A stretch of DNA of 64,000 bases from Aptenodytes patagonicus (lineage: Eukaryota > Chordata > Aves > Sphenisciformes > Spheniscidae), in the NCBI RefSeq assembly GCF_965638725.1, contig NC_134951.1, positions 68,204,437 through 68,268,436 on the forward strand. Direction: 5' to 3'. Made by a program: the position numbers and the translations under genes. The notes below the pieces were generated by a model, which ran no database searches, was not told where the DNA came from, and worked only from the letters and a program-made list of their open reading frames with translations. Below are positions 26,266-38,946 of this stretch, in pieces. How positions within the stretch are numbered: the stretch's first letter is position 1; each line of letters opens with the position of its first letter.

Positions 26266-29231
26266 TGGTCTGTCTTTCAAAACAGCATTATACTCCCTTC
26301 CCCTTCATCACTAGGGCAAAGTAGATCTCATTCAAGTGCATTGGTGCCAGTGGTTCAGTTTCAGGAGAGCTTGCACCTGCATGCTTTTAGGCAATGATGT
26401 ATGTTATCTTTAATTCTTTCTTACAGGATAGCATTTTCACTATGTTGACAGATGCTCTTGTTATGGAAGGTGGCTACTACGGATCCTGACAGCCTCAAAA
26501 GTTATGACAGCTGCTTCCTTGCAGGTGCCAGCTATTCCATGACATTACATTTGTCCGTGGCTTGCCAACATGACAACTGCTACCTATTATTGTGTGCAGT
26601 CTTGGTGTAACTCCTAAACCCAAAGGCTGTCCTGACTTGCACATTGTGATTCCAGCAACTGTCATGAGGTGTCAATATCAGCCAGCCCTGCTTTGTGAAC
26701 GTACCACATTCTTTAAAAAAAAAAAAAAAGAAGAAAACAATAATGGAAGAAGAAATCATCACTGTACAGCAGAAGAAAGACAGGTCACTTTTGAGCTGCA
26801 GGTAGTTAAATTTCATGGGTTTATGTCAACAGTGGCACAAATCACATCACCACAGTAATGAAGTAGTCCAGGTCAAAACTAATGATCCCACTCATATAGT
26901 TCCCTTAAGACAAGAAAAAAAAAATCTGCCTTTTCTAATTCAGAAATGGGATTATTTTCTTGAACTACACTTTTGAAATCGTTACCTTTTCTAACGTTCC
27001 TTTTTGGTCACCAAACTGTAAGAACAGCAGCAGCAGATGTTTTGGACAAATCCAAATTCAATCAACCATTTTTCTTTTCAGACCATGTCTGGGATGAGTC
27101 CCTGGTATTTGCTGATGCATTTGAAAGTACTGTATTTTACTGTCTCCTTGCATTTTGTTTACCTCCTTAATATTTGGTACATGCAGTTGTTGCCAGCTAC
27201 AAGGAAAGCTGGAAAAATACAGGAACACCAAACAACATATGCTACCTAATCAGCAAAGTACAAAGGTTTGAGGTTCGAAGATAAATCACTTCTGCCTCTG
27301 GTGTCTGTATATTCCACTAACTTCAGCAGAATTGTACAGGTCCGCTTGAAAATTCAGCTGCCGTTGTATCAAATTGAGTATATTTTCCCTTAAAAGATCT
27401 GCTGTGTTCTGAAATGAGTTACACTGTTCTTCAGCACAATTTCTTGTTTACCCTTACCAGGGTAGCACCCGAAACCCAACCCCTGGGCTCATCATTCTAA
27501 ACTGCTCTCCGGTTACCTTAGTTACGATTAAGACAACTTCTTGAGTGATATTTCTTGTGACCAAGACTGATATACTTCTAGAACTAGTCAACAATTGCTA
27601 TTCTCTCCAAGAACATAGTAATTGTCTCTGACAGTATTTATCAGATAACTCTCAAATCCTGCCTTAGACAAATAGTTTCTTTTCGTTTGCATTACAATAG
27701 AAAATTAATACCAGATACTTGCTCAAATCCAAATGAACAGGAACATTAAATCACTTAAATTACTCTTTCTAATAGACTAACAGCTTTTTATTTCATCTGG
27801 AATTGGTATCCCTTACCTCATTCCAACAAAGATTTGTCTAGTCTTGCATATTAATTGTCCCCAGTAGGTTTTAACCTAACCAGCATCTCGCTCCTAAATC
27901 TCCACCCCAAAGAGAAAGTCCAGCAAAACAAAAAAGAGAACGCTTCTCATGCAAACATACTGAAATTAATCTCCATTGCCTAGAAGCTACCTCTGATCAT
28001 ATCAGCCTGTGGTGAGACACGTCAGTAACCACAGTGTTATTGGTATTAGTGCTACTGGTTGCGGACCAGCTATCAGGTCCTTGGGGCAAACACTCTGCAT
28101 CCAAGCAGAGAGCTCACGATCTGAAAGGAACTCGTGTGTGGCAATACAGCCACCATAAGTGTAAGGGAAAAATCTTCAATTTTCCCAGCTCCACTAATCT
28201 GAAAGGTAAAGGTTTAGAGCACACCATCTCAAAGAAAGATGTTGGAGTTGAGGCTGTAGATAAGAAGAGTGAGGAGAGACATTAAGTTTTCAAATACATA
28301 AAAGGTAACTGCAAACAAAGTAAAATAAACATCCTTCATGCCTGCAGCGATCTGAACTGGTACTAGTGAGCTTAAAATGCAGCAAGATTAAGTCAGAAAA
28401 GAAATTTCTAAAAGTGAAATGCAGTCTGGAAGTACAGTAAAGCGCTGGCAGCACCATCTCTGAACACATTAAGGAGTTAGACTGTCAGGAGTGACGAAGG
28501 ATCCTAGTTGGAGCAAGGAATGGATTAGATGTCTTCTCTGGGTCCTTTCCTGTTCCTATGCCCTAAAGCTGTATCAAAGTAAATTTTGTTCATCATTTCC
28601 AAGTTTTGTATGAAATCAGATGTCTGTTTCTTTGAAAATCTGATAGTATGAAATTTCACGTGCATCCAGAGATCACTGTAACCCGGCATTGTACTTTATA
28701 ACCACAAGGTCCTTACATACATTTTTCTTTTTGTTTAAATCTGATTAAGATTAGGACTTATTAAATATGTGTCTGCTAATACACACGTAAAGTCTTACAA
28801 GTTGTGAACTCACAATGATGTGAAGGGTAATTGTATTTCAGTTTTCCATTAAGAAAGTACTAACAACCATGATGAGATTTATTATGTATATACAACCCCT
28901 TGTTTATACTTAGTAAGAAACTATGGAACAATACAGGCCCCCTCGTATTAAGGAGGCTTTCGAAAGCTTAGAGGGCAATCTCTGTGCTTGTCCTCTCTGT
29001 AAGAGCTGCCAGAGTCATGTACTGACACTGGTCCATTACTCAGTAGACTAAGATGCATATACATCTCACACACATGCAAGTTTCTTGCTCAAAAGACATT
29101 TAAAGGAAAACAACACAGGTAGTTTATACAAAATGGTTCCACTAAACATCCACTGAAAGTATGCAGCAGGTATCTCCAATAATAATACAGTGGTTTAATA
29201 TTAATAGAATATCCTGTCTCTCTTATCTTAC

Positions 29232-29466
29232 CTGAAGGAAGAAAAGATGACACAGCTCTTTGCAACCACAGTAGGAGCTCAGAAACAAACATCTTGGATA
29301 AAATTGATTCACACTTGTACACAGATTGCGCATCTGGCACCTAATCTTTGCCGAGCTGAAAACTAACTCATGACTCACTGGTTTGTACTTGCCAATGATA
29401 AAATGTGTTTTCAAAACAGGACGGTCACTGCTTGGTCTTACGAAGTAACCAGCTTCCACCCTTGGC
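29232..29466 (-). other. Possible exon with strong splice sites
   Basis: On the - strand a pyrimidine-rich acceptor (TTCTTCCTTTCCTAG) precedes 29466, and a near-ideal donor CAG/GTAAGA follows 29232. The 235 bases between them are open in one frame for 78 codons. The peptide (it includes HFIIGKYKPVSHELVF) matches no family I recognise. A - strand transcript starting at the CpG island near 33.7 kb could use it. It may equally be a noncoding exon or a chance pairing of splice-like signals. Confidence 0.25.
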
Positions 29467-29635
29467 CTAGGAAAGGAAGAACACACAGCGCACACATTTC
29501 ACTGAAGAGAGATGCTCATTTGTAACAAATATCTTGACTAGAAATTTAGATCCTGGTTTCACTGAAGTGGAACAATTTTAAAAGTAGAAACAAACCTCGA
29601 CATCAAGTCAGAACATCTTTATGACAGTTCAATAA

Positions 29636-29722
29636 TCACAGAATCATAGAATCACTAAGGTTAGAAAAGACCTCTAAGATCATCGAGTCCGACCGTCAAC
29701 CCAACACCACCGTGCCCACTAA
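29636..29722 (-). mobile_element. CR1 LINE 3' end fragment
   Basis: TCACAGAATCATAGAATCAC, then AAAAGACCTCTAAGATCATCG and GAGTCCGACCGTCAACCC, is the reverse complement of the avian CR1 3' end including two octamer tail units. It is about 85 bases of a 5'-truncated copy. Confidence 0.88.
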
Positions 29723-32700
29723 TACCACAGTGGCCAAGAAATAACTGCCCCAAAAAGAAAACATTTGGCTTAATCTATGCTCACAAGGATTTTAATTGGG
29801 TCCCTATGCCAGGAAAGCCTGCAAATACAGACACACAACTACTTTTGCCAGTACAAACTCCACTAGCATCAACTATATATGCTCTAGTAGTAAAAGAACT
29901 CTTATGAATGTAAGCTTTATCTATATGGGAAGTTAAGTCAGCAGTCTTATTCTGGCTAGGAGTGTAATTTTTTTTTTTTCCCCAAACTTTTAAGGAGGAA
30001 AATTGCACAGAAACATTGAATAAGAATGAGCTGAATGCTTATGGCAAATAAATTACTCACCAACTCCTCTCTCAAAACCTGTCTGTAAGTGAAACAGTTA
30101 GGAATTTTTAATCATGGAATTTATTAATTTCAGTCTAACTGTTAGTAAATAATCATGTTATGTCATGACTTTTGTTACACAGTAGTTCTTTTCATCATTT
30201 GGATAACCTGGTCTTCTGCAGAACAGGAAAGGCATGTGAGTGTGGAGCATAAGGGAGGTATCCTTTGTAATAAACACAGCATACCGTTCTCAATGGTATA
30301 GCTAGCAAGGCTGGGTACAGCTAATAAATCAATGCCGCAGAAGCATAGATGCCAACAAAGACAGCAAAAACTCACTGAAAACTCTTGTTAAAACTCTCGG
30401 ATACTTGACTAGGCTAACAGCAGTGTAAATGTACATTGGCACTTTCACAGGCTTTCCATTAAAAAGTTAAGTAAAAAAAAAATCCCAATGTCTTTCACAT
30501 TTGTTGAGGGTATGAAAGAATCAAACTTGTCTATGACTTTGGCTCCATCAGTGGTTTTATTTCTGACTAGTCACAAAGATGTAATGTCTAGGAGAGTTTA
30601 TTGTCAGAAAATAAGTGTAAGGAAGAAGCAGCAATTGAGACTTCAGAATTTCAAAGAGGTCATGCCATTAATATCATGTTATCTTCTCAGCCCCTTCCAT
30701 ATTGATTTGTTCCTACAAAGTCAGGATGTTATTTTTTTCTTGAATGCTTATCTTACGACATTTCAGACGTTTCCATTTGTGACAAAATAAATACTTCGAA
30801 GCAGAAGAGCATGCACAGGCAATCCTTTCCAATCATGTCAAGCCCATTCATAGGATTCAAGGTCTAATTTCTATTTTGTAGGGTGTTTTGGTTTGGGTTG
30901 GGTTTTTTCCCAGGTTCAGACGAAGAGAACCGAATGCATGTTTTTCAGTACTTTGAGTGCAAATGAACTGAATTCCTTTAGTGGACTTCCACACACAGAG
31001 CACGGGAAGCAGAGCCGTACTCTTCCTGCCCTACCCCATCAAGCACTCTAAAGGGAAAGGAATATGCAAAAGAATGCAAAACATGATGAAAAAATAGTAA
31101 GAGAGAACATGCCCAACCAGAAATAAGCCTCTTTTACAAACTCACTTTCCCCTCCCTTATTTCCCATTCTTCACTTCTCTCTCCTTTAGTTTAATTCACT
31201 TTTATGCCAGCTTTATAAAAGGCAACACAGAAAGGGAAACTAACTCTAAAGACTGACCCACAGCCATAGAGATCAAAACTAAGTATCATGTGTTATGTTC
31301 TACCCATAATCATAACATATCATATTGATATATATAATCATAAAATACCCATAATGTTTTTCATTATGAAGTGCTTTGCATGAAACCAGTTTCCACTACA
31401 GGTTAAACAGACAAATTCAAGCATATTTCTACAAACCCATTTCACTGCCTGTGTAGCCAACAACATGCCACATTATTGAAGCAGAGCCATTAAAAGCCCA
31501 GTATGTGTTTCAGTTCTGTGGCATTTGTCCTTTTTCTTCCAGTTTGGAAAAAGTGCAGTTGACACCACTCTCAGATGTTAGTATGGCCTCAAGTTTCTTC
31601 AGAAAGACTGTACATCTACGTTTTAGACACAAAAATCAACCTGAAGGGAATTAGCTTGCTTATAAACTCTATCTTGAATTAACACTCACCCCCTTTATTG
31701 GCAAGTACAGTTTTTCTCTGTTGATGATGCAGAACCTAAACATTTCTGTAACTGGCTGGTTTCTAGTGTAATCCACATATCATTGTGGTCATCAGAAGCA
31801 GGAAAATAATGCTGCTGTATGCAATGGAAGTATTTGGCTCCAGCAGGAAGACCAAAGCAAACAGAGGACGTCAGTATGGAGACAGATGAAGCAAAGTAAG
31901 TACACTTCTGAGACCTTCAATAGCATCTCTTTTCCAAAGCATTACCAGAAATCATCAACTGGAGATGGAGCATAGCGCTACACAAGCGACTAGCATGGTG
32001 TCCCTGACCCAAGACTGGTGAGACGGTCCTTAGGCGTTGACACCAATAGGCCTGAGTGGCTGCACATCTCCCGTGCTTCTGCGCTCCCCTTCAGCAGCCC
32101 CGGTCCTGCCACTCCCACCCGTAAGAAGGACAGGCCGAGTGGTGTCAGCCTGTCATATCATAAGATCTCCATTGGAAAGAAAATAAGATAATCAAGTTTT
32201 AGACTCTCAGAGCATATTTTTATTACAAAAGTAGCAAGTTAACACATTGGTAACATCTAGAACCGTGTGCCAGTGGTTATGGTAGACTCTCTATAAACAA
32301 GGCACTGAGTAAATTCTGCTTTCTTTTCCTAAAAACATGACCCGATATTAACTAGAGCACAAGGAAAGAACTGCTGTTTGATATTGCATTTTATGCTTTG
32401 CAGGTCAGCCTGCAAGTCAGATGTCTTATTTTCTAATCTATTATTCTTTATCTAGCTTATGCATGCCTTATTTTAAATACAATATGTAATAGAGATTTTA
32501 CAGATAACAAGCAAGCATGAAGTATGCCTGGATACTGTATCCAAGAGCTCCACTTGAACAGCTGTCTCTCTTTAGCTAACATCACCTCAAAAACTTATCA
32601 CCTCCTTTTAGACCTATGAAGTAATACAAATATTTTGGCAGCTATCTGGACTCCTTCCAAGCCCCGTCCCCCCAGCCAGCTGACCACACAGTTTTCAGAG

Positions 32701-33439
32701 ACATTTATGATTTGGGTTTGTCCGGTTTTATTTATTACCAGCTTTTCAGTTTTACCTGGGACAGTTACGAAGTATTTACACCAAGTGTATTGATTTCCAG
32801 TAAATATAATTTTCTAGCTTTGTTAGAAGACAAAGACTATTTCCAGAAGGGCTTGTGTTTAGAGTGATTATATCCATTTTTGAAAAGCTGAAACCACTTT
32901 TTCATTATAATGACAATCTGCTTCCCTGGCACAAGTCGTGCTGTGCACATCTCCGGTTCCCAGAAGAGGAGAGCACAGAAAGGCCTTCTCTCCATTAGGT
33001 AGCTTGCCATCACGTTTAAGAGTGCAGACACCGAGATCAAATTCCCACTTTCCTGAAGACTCAGCTTGTTTGGGGAAATCGGACATCACCACACCTAACT
33101 CCGAAGGAGAGGTTGGGCTTCATTGCTGTTGAGCCTTAGGGAATGCGCAGTGACTCCCGTTTGCCACTCTTGTGCCCCCAGTGCTATACCAGTCCTTTAA
33201 TTTGAAGTTTTATGCCTTTGTTTAGTAGTTTTCATAAATTACTGTAATAGGACCCAACACTATAAACTACTCCAACTGGTATTTTTCCAGTTAACACGGT
33301 TTTGAACCGTAAATTTTGACAAAATATGTACCTTGTCTGTATCGTTACAGCGTCCCTGACCAGCCACTGAGCCTGCCCGAGGGCAGACCCCGCGCCACAA
33401 AAGCCCTGCCTACGCCCAACGCTTAAATACACGTTAGTC

Positions 33440-33870
33440 GACGAGCGGCAGTTTTATTTGAGAGCAGCCGTACACCGGGGAAGAGCGAGGGGAAAGGCGC
33501 TGGGCCATGCTGCCCAGGCCAGCTAGGCGGGCAGGCCGCGGAGGAGGCCGCGGAGCCGAACCGGCAGTGGCCCCGCCCCGCCCGGCAGAGGGGGTGTTGC
33601 TCCGCCCCATCTCACCAAGCAGCCAATGGCGAGCCGGCCCGGCACTGCCAGCCCCTAGAAGCCGGGAGGGATGGCAAGGGGGGGGGGGAAGGTGCGTTCA
33701 AGATGGCCGCGTGCGGCCGGCGGCTGCCGCTTTCACCCCCCAATTAAGCCTCTTAATCCGCTTTCTCAGCCCGCGACAGTCTCACCCCCGGTTTGTGACA
33801 GTTGCGGCGAAGGTCCCCTTCCCCTCGCGCGTGCCCCGAGCAGCAAAGCAACTGCCGGTGGCTAAATAAT
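33440..33870. promoter_or_regulatory. CpG-island promoter, gene unassigned
   Basis: A sharp island of GC- and CpG-rich DNA in an AT-rich setting. It carries a GC-box cluster (CCCCGCCCCGCCCGG, about 33571-33585; another near 33600), a CCAAT box (33623-33627), and CAAGATGGCCGC near 33699, which resembles the YY1 element found just downstream of many start sites. The YY1-like orientation favours + strand transcription starting near 33.7 kb. Donor-like sites exist on both strands, so it may be bidirectional. No recognisable first coding exon is present; the 120-codon frame at 33507-33869 is proline/arginine-rich, as GC-rich DNA always is. By synteny HEBP2 or a noncoding RNA could be its gene. Confidence 0.75.
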
Positions 33871-36400
33871 GACTGGCACCTTGGGCTGATAGGTGATCAA
33901 CCGCCCTGAACGGTACAAGGCCTTCCGCCCCCCCTTAAACGCGGCTTCCGACTGAGGCCGTCAGGAGATGTTTTCCTGTGTGCTTCAAGTTCCGGGAAAC
34001 GAGAACAAACTGCCAAGGCCACCCAGGGGCGCCACCCAGGAGTGCTGGGCCAAGCAGCAGCTTCATCCAAAACCCCAAGTGACAGTTCAATAGTGCTATA
34101 TTGAACGATTACGTGTCTGGTAAATCAGCGTAGTTGTAAATATGTAATATTTTGCTCCGAGTAGACTAGCACTTACTAACTTTTGCCTCCGTTTCCCTCA
34201 CTAAGTGCTCCACTCAGAGAGGATAGATGGCCTCCAAGCCCCGTCAGTGTTTGCTCCTGCGTCCCCTACGCTCACGCCTTCCTTGGGGGTGTCTGTGACC
34301 AGCAGGTACCCTAACGAGGTAACGGTGTGAGGAGGTACAAAGCATTACAGGCAGCAAAAGGTGAGTAATGTATATGTAGGAGGACTGGGACTGCTTTCCC
34401 CAACACCGAGGGGAGAGCTTGGACACCCCAACAGTTTCCTAGATAGGGTCACCAAGTACCTGCTGAATCATGAAGTTTGCTGCACAGCCACAAGGATCAA
34501 CCAGCACTGATTTTCATTACCTTAATTCACTGAACACAAAACTGCAGCCATCCAGAAGCAGATTCACAGGTCTGGCTTGCAGAGAGCCTGGTAATTAGCA
34601 AAGATAACACCTACTGCTGTCCAATTTTAATCCACAGCCTCCAAACATCTGACAGTCAGGGCACCTTTAATCTAGCTGTCAGTTGAATCAAGGGCACAGA
34701 AGCTAATGGGTAGCAGTAGTCCTTTCAGCAGTCAGCTTAAGGGCAAGAATGAAAAGAGGCGGCTTTAAAGCCACGCCCAGTTCACCAGAAGAAGCATTTA
34801 ACACAGCTCCTTCTAAATCTACTTTCCAATTTCTTCCTCTTGAAGGTCTTTAAGTATTGCATCCTCTGGTTCCACTGCTTGCACCTCTCAGAAAGTTATA
34901 ACTTCAGATTAAACCAATTTGTACTGAAGAACAAACATCGATAAGACAATTCCTATACTATTTAAAGCAACTTGAACGTTTGACCTACATTGAAACTACT
35001 TGATTACAACCATTTTGAGAGGATTTCCATGGCTGTTTTCCATACCGTACAAAGTCTTTCTTCAGCTTTGATGTAGCTCCCTGAACAACAAATTTTCCCT
35101 GACACAGTATTATGAAGGCAAGGACCCTTCCAATAGAAGGAATGACTTCTGTTCTGGGTCACAGTCAATAAAACAGCAACAAATATTGTAATGTAACTCA
35201 ACACTCTGCACTTAAAAATACCTGCAACAAACAGTGCCTGATAAGCCATGGGAAAGCAAGGTTCAGCATTACAGATGTCTTCAGATGCAACTGCTGCCTT
35301 CATTGAGCTTTTCAAAGCCCACTCCAAAACTAACCTTAACTTGTAGTAAGATTTCATCTGTGGCCTGGCTTTTGCAGAGCAATCAAGGAGTTCCCAGAAT
35401 TTAAAGGAACCCTTAAGCAACCATTATGCAGCCAAAATTTAATTTTCTTAGGTACTCTGGCTACTTTCAATTAGATGAGAGTGCTGCTCTTGACTTCCTT
35501 GAGAATTACTTAGCTGCTACCACCTGGCCTAGCCTTTCCAATCCCACAGGCAGCTGTGGTCTTTTCTTGTGCCCATCTGTGAGTAAATTTAACTCGTTCC
35601 AGTCCTCAGAGAGGAGAAGACAACTGAGGCGAATGAACACCTTCTAGGGACATGAACAATCTTTTTGTCAGGTCTGTAAAGTGCTTGGCCCATGGGGAGC
35701 TGCCCCCATTCCTAACAGGCTTGCTACAAAACAAACAACGTTCAGGACCAGTAGTGATCTTTCAGACATACTCCCTTTGGTCACAGTGCTAGGAGCCTAC
35801 TATGTAGCTGAGAAGAAAGGGTGTGCTGGGTAGCAAGGTTTCCTCAGGAAACTAGTCTAATGTAATATGATTATGTTGCATGGGATCTCAGAGTCTGTTC
35901 TTCTCCTCCTACTGGCTCTTCCACCTGTTATGGCCTTTCTGTGAAATCTGTATGAAATTAGATAATTTCAAAAATATAAAGTTTCTTTCAGTTTCATGGA
36001 AACTCAAGCTTCAAGGAAAGTGACCATAATAGTGACCTCACTAAGGGAAAGACTGTCGTATTAGGTCATCTCTTGTAAGACACTGAGAAAATCCACGTAG
36101 AAGAAAGACTCCATAAATACGGTGAGCATGTTATTGCAGCGTGCACTGTGCGATGCAGTAGAGAATCCAACAAGACGTGAAGGTACAGAAAAACAGGCGT
36201 TCGTACTTTGTTGCCCACAGAACTATGGCAGAACAATAAAGTTATATTAGATTTTTTTGTGGTATAACTGCCCTCTGTATAGAATTAAAGGAGCAAATGC
36301 AGCCTTTGAACAAGCCAACAAGATAGATGCTTTCTTGAACTCCATGCTCTTTAGCTGATCTGCTGGAGTTTCTATGTGCCATTGAGCTGTTTTTACTTAT
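33871..36400. other. Intergenic, no gene recognised
   Basis: Nothing identifiable was found. A 138-codon - strand frame at 35004-35420 begins MLKGSFKFWELLDC and shows no known domain. The stretch adjoins the decayed 3' end of the retrovirus, whose missing LTR was looked for here without success. Confidence 0.5.
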
Positions 36401-36931
36401 CTATCTGGTCTTCTGAAGGGATGAAAATGTAGATGGTGCCCCAGTGAGCCTGGTCAGGGAATTAAACCACTCAGCTAGCCAGGCACCAGCAGTAGATGAT
36501 TGTTTCATTTGATGCATTAAGTCCCAGGGACGTTGAATGTCATTTTCTACACTGGCTGATCCATCAGTTATGTTGAAGCAACACATGCCTTGAAAATCAG
36601 AGCAATATTTACGGTGTCGAAGAAGGAGATGATAGCCGATCGATTTTGTAATGTTCCTTGGCGTTCAGCCATTACCTACTTGGAAAAAGTAACAATGATG
36701 AGGAACATTAATAGCAAAAGCACTTAGCATAGCATAATCCTGTAATACAGCCACTAGGGTTGGCACACCAATGAAACACGTTGTCAAAAGATCTGCAGCT
36801 GTTAATCCTCCCTCAATAAAAAAGGCAGATGAGTTAGTTACAGTAGAGGCCAACCAAATCCAAGTATTTACATGCTGATCTCGTGGAAATGTATCCAGGG
36901 CACGTGCTTGTAGTACAAGACTACAAAGCAC
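36401..36931 (-). pseudogene. env: Envelope remnant with C-X6-CC motif
   Basis: The first part (36665-36931) reads VNTWIWLASTVTNSSAF with GGLTAADLLTTC. This resembles the surface subunit of retroviral Env and has an N-glycosylation site (NSS). After a stop near 36664 the second part (36401-36586 and just upstream) has CSDFQGMCCFNITD, the C-X6-CC motif of the transmembrane subunit that bonds to the surface subunit in gammaretrovirus-type Env. No fusion peptide or membrane anchor can be followed to the left, so the protein is truncated and not functional. ERV-L elements usually lack env, so its presence matters for classification. Confidence 0.65.
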
Positions 36932-37352
36932 GACAAACCAACCTGTGGTAAGGGAGGAAAACAGGAGTGTCTGTTCCTTCCAGTAATACGTACACCATTG
37001 CTTCAGCTCCTTCAGCTACTATTAGTCCGGGTTTGATAACCTGATGTGGGGTAATTGCCCACACAAATTGAAGAGCTATGGCTTGTGCTTTTTCAGATTG
37101 AACTTCAATTCGATGTTGGGTTCGTGACACCATTCCAATGCTATCTATCTCCTCTAGATAAGGCACAGGTATTGTCGAAGATACCTGAAAGACAAGAACT
37201 TGAGAATCTGATATCAACAGAAGATGTAAAATAAGAGGAGAAGCTGGGGTACAGAACCATATGGCATTTGCAGGGGTTATTATAGGAATCTTCACATCTA
37301 GAGTAATAGGTCGTGGTCCCACCACGCGATCCGCCGGTGTAAACAATTCCAT
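36921..37352 (-). pseudogene. Open frame between integrase and env, unassigned
   Basis: A 143-codon frame opening MELFTPADRVVGPRP overlaps the last 55 bases of the integrase frame and runs to about the start of the env remnant. It contains LEEIDSIGMVSR and HQVIKPGLIVAEGAEAM and is beta-rich in appearance. It could be the integrase C-terminal domain plus an accessory segment, a divergent dUTPase-like domain, or the start of env. I do not recognise it. It is the longest uninterrupted frame of the provirus apart from the integrase core. Confidence 0.45.
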
Positions 37353-38060
37353 TTCCCCGTAGTTAATATTTTGGGAGAGACACCATCTGGAAGAATTTCA
37401 GTCCTCAGCATGCTTTGTACTGGAGGTGTTGTAATATAATCATAGGGTGTTTGATTCTGAATATTCCAATGTTGTAAAGTTTTAGCACTGGTTAGCTTTT
37501 TTAATTGTTCCTTCAGCATCCCATTCATTCTTTCAATCAAGCCATTAGCTTGGGAATGGTAGGCAATGTGGAATATCCAATCTATCCCTTGCCCTTGAGC
37601 CCAATCTCGGACATTATGTCTGCTAAAGTGTGTTCCTTGGTCACTTTGAATTTGGTGAGGAGGTCTGTATTGATGAACGAGTTGTTCTAATGCTTCAATT
37701 GTGCTATGTTGATTGGCATATTCAGTGGGTTTAGCAAAAAACAGTCCTGACACCGTATCCACAGCAATGAATACATATCACCACCCCCTCAACGGGGGGC
37801 AGGGGGCCCATGTAAGCGACCTGCCAGGTATTCAAGGCCTACTGACCCCGTTTTATTGTTCCCCATGGCCTATATAATGCCCTTAAATGTAGCTGCATAC
37901 AAATAGTACAATTATGCGCAAATGCTTTATAAATATGTAATGGCAGAGAGGTTTGATTGTGAGCAACGTCCCATGCGCGCGCAGTATGAGCTGATTGATG
38001 TCCACAAGCTATATGTGCATTTATAGCTTGAGCATATGCTTCAGCAGAGGTCGTATCATC
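37298..38060 (-). pseudogene. pol: Integrase remnant
   Basis: An N-terminal zinc-binding module is visible near 37870-38020 as GHQSAH (H-x3-H) followed by CTIC (C-x2-C). After a stop-containing linker, the catalytic core has all three acidic residues: D in VDTVSG (about 37757), D in QSDQGTHF (about 37640) and E in NGLIERMNG (about 37530). This is the D,D(35)E signature for inserting viral DNA. The core is open for 154 codons at 37298-37762, but it is separated from the zinc module by a frame break near 37770. Confidence 0.88.
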
Positions 38061-38125
38061 TACTTTGCTATTATTTTGTGACTCAGGCGAATCATCTTTC
38101 TGATGAGCTGAGACATGCCTTACTT

Positions 38126-38444
38126 TTAAAGGATACCTTTGTACATATTGCCAAATTTGTTGCCATATATCTGCCTCCCATATAGGGTATTTTTATACAT
38201 GCCAATCTTCTTGGGCCCAGCAGAGTAACCACATTGTGAGGCTTTTGTATACAACCCACCTGTCAGCGTATAAGTCATGTGCCCTCCCTTCCAGGATGGC
38301 AAGAGATGCTGCAACCAATTCAGCCCACTGACTAGATACCTGTTTGCCGTAATATAATTCCTGAAACCGGAGCATAAGCAACTGCTCTCCATTGTCTTTG
38401 TCCAGTTGCCAAGTATGTTGCACTTCCTTCAGTAAACCAGGCAT
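38126..38444 (-). pseudogene. pol: RNase H remnant
   Basis: AELVAASLAILEGRA and the following YADRWVVYKSLTMWL match the core of a retroviral RNase H, which degrades the RNA of the RNA-DNA hybrid. A metal-binding aspartate is kept in YADRW. The reading changes frame at about 38193-38390, where two frames overlap, so the domain is split. The 500 bases between it and the thumb region hold no continuous frame. Confidence 0.7.
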
Positions 38445-38946
38445 CTTTTTTTGTGCTCTTCTATTAACTCGTCATAAGGGGGAGCTTCCTCCATGGGAGA
38501 TGTAGGGATATGTCCAAGGGGAAGAGTTTCCCCTAGTGTGGGCATATGATTAAAGGATACAGTTCCTAGAAGAGTGGCGTGTGGAGTGGTTACATGTGGT
38601 TTTCCCGGTAGAAATCATTGCTGTAAATAATGTTTCCATTTCCAATGTGTGGCTGCCTCAGCTACCCCTGCATGGGCCCTAACGATATCATCAGTAACCC
38701 AGCCATGAATAGCTATGGGTGTTATACAGTCACACTGTCTTGGCCTGTGATTCTTTCAGTTTCTTGTAGTGCCCAAACTACACGTAAAATTTGTTTTTCC
38801 ATCGGGGTATAATGTACAGCGGAGCCTTGTAATGCCTTGGACCAAAATCCTACAGGTTCTTTCTGATTTTTCATCCCAGTCATCTGCCCCAATCCTCACG
38901 AGACTGCATCATCTAGAATTGTTCCTTCTAATTCAAAAGGATATCC

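Larger units (their letters stand above)
26266..33430. other. Intergenic, no confirmed gene
   Basis: AT-rich sequence. The only structured items found are a reverse CR1 fragment (29636-29722) and a possible - strand exon (29232-29466). No RNA gene or recognisable protein was seen on either strand. Confidence 0.55.

Noticed and set aside
33507-33869. 120-codon frame in the CpG island
   Set aside because: It is a Pro/Arg/Ala-rich translation expected of GC-rich DNA, with no domain or splice support.
35004-35420. 138-codon - strand frame near the provirus
   Set aside because: No recognised domain, no retroviral motif and no splice or promoter context; kept only as a note.
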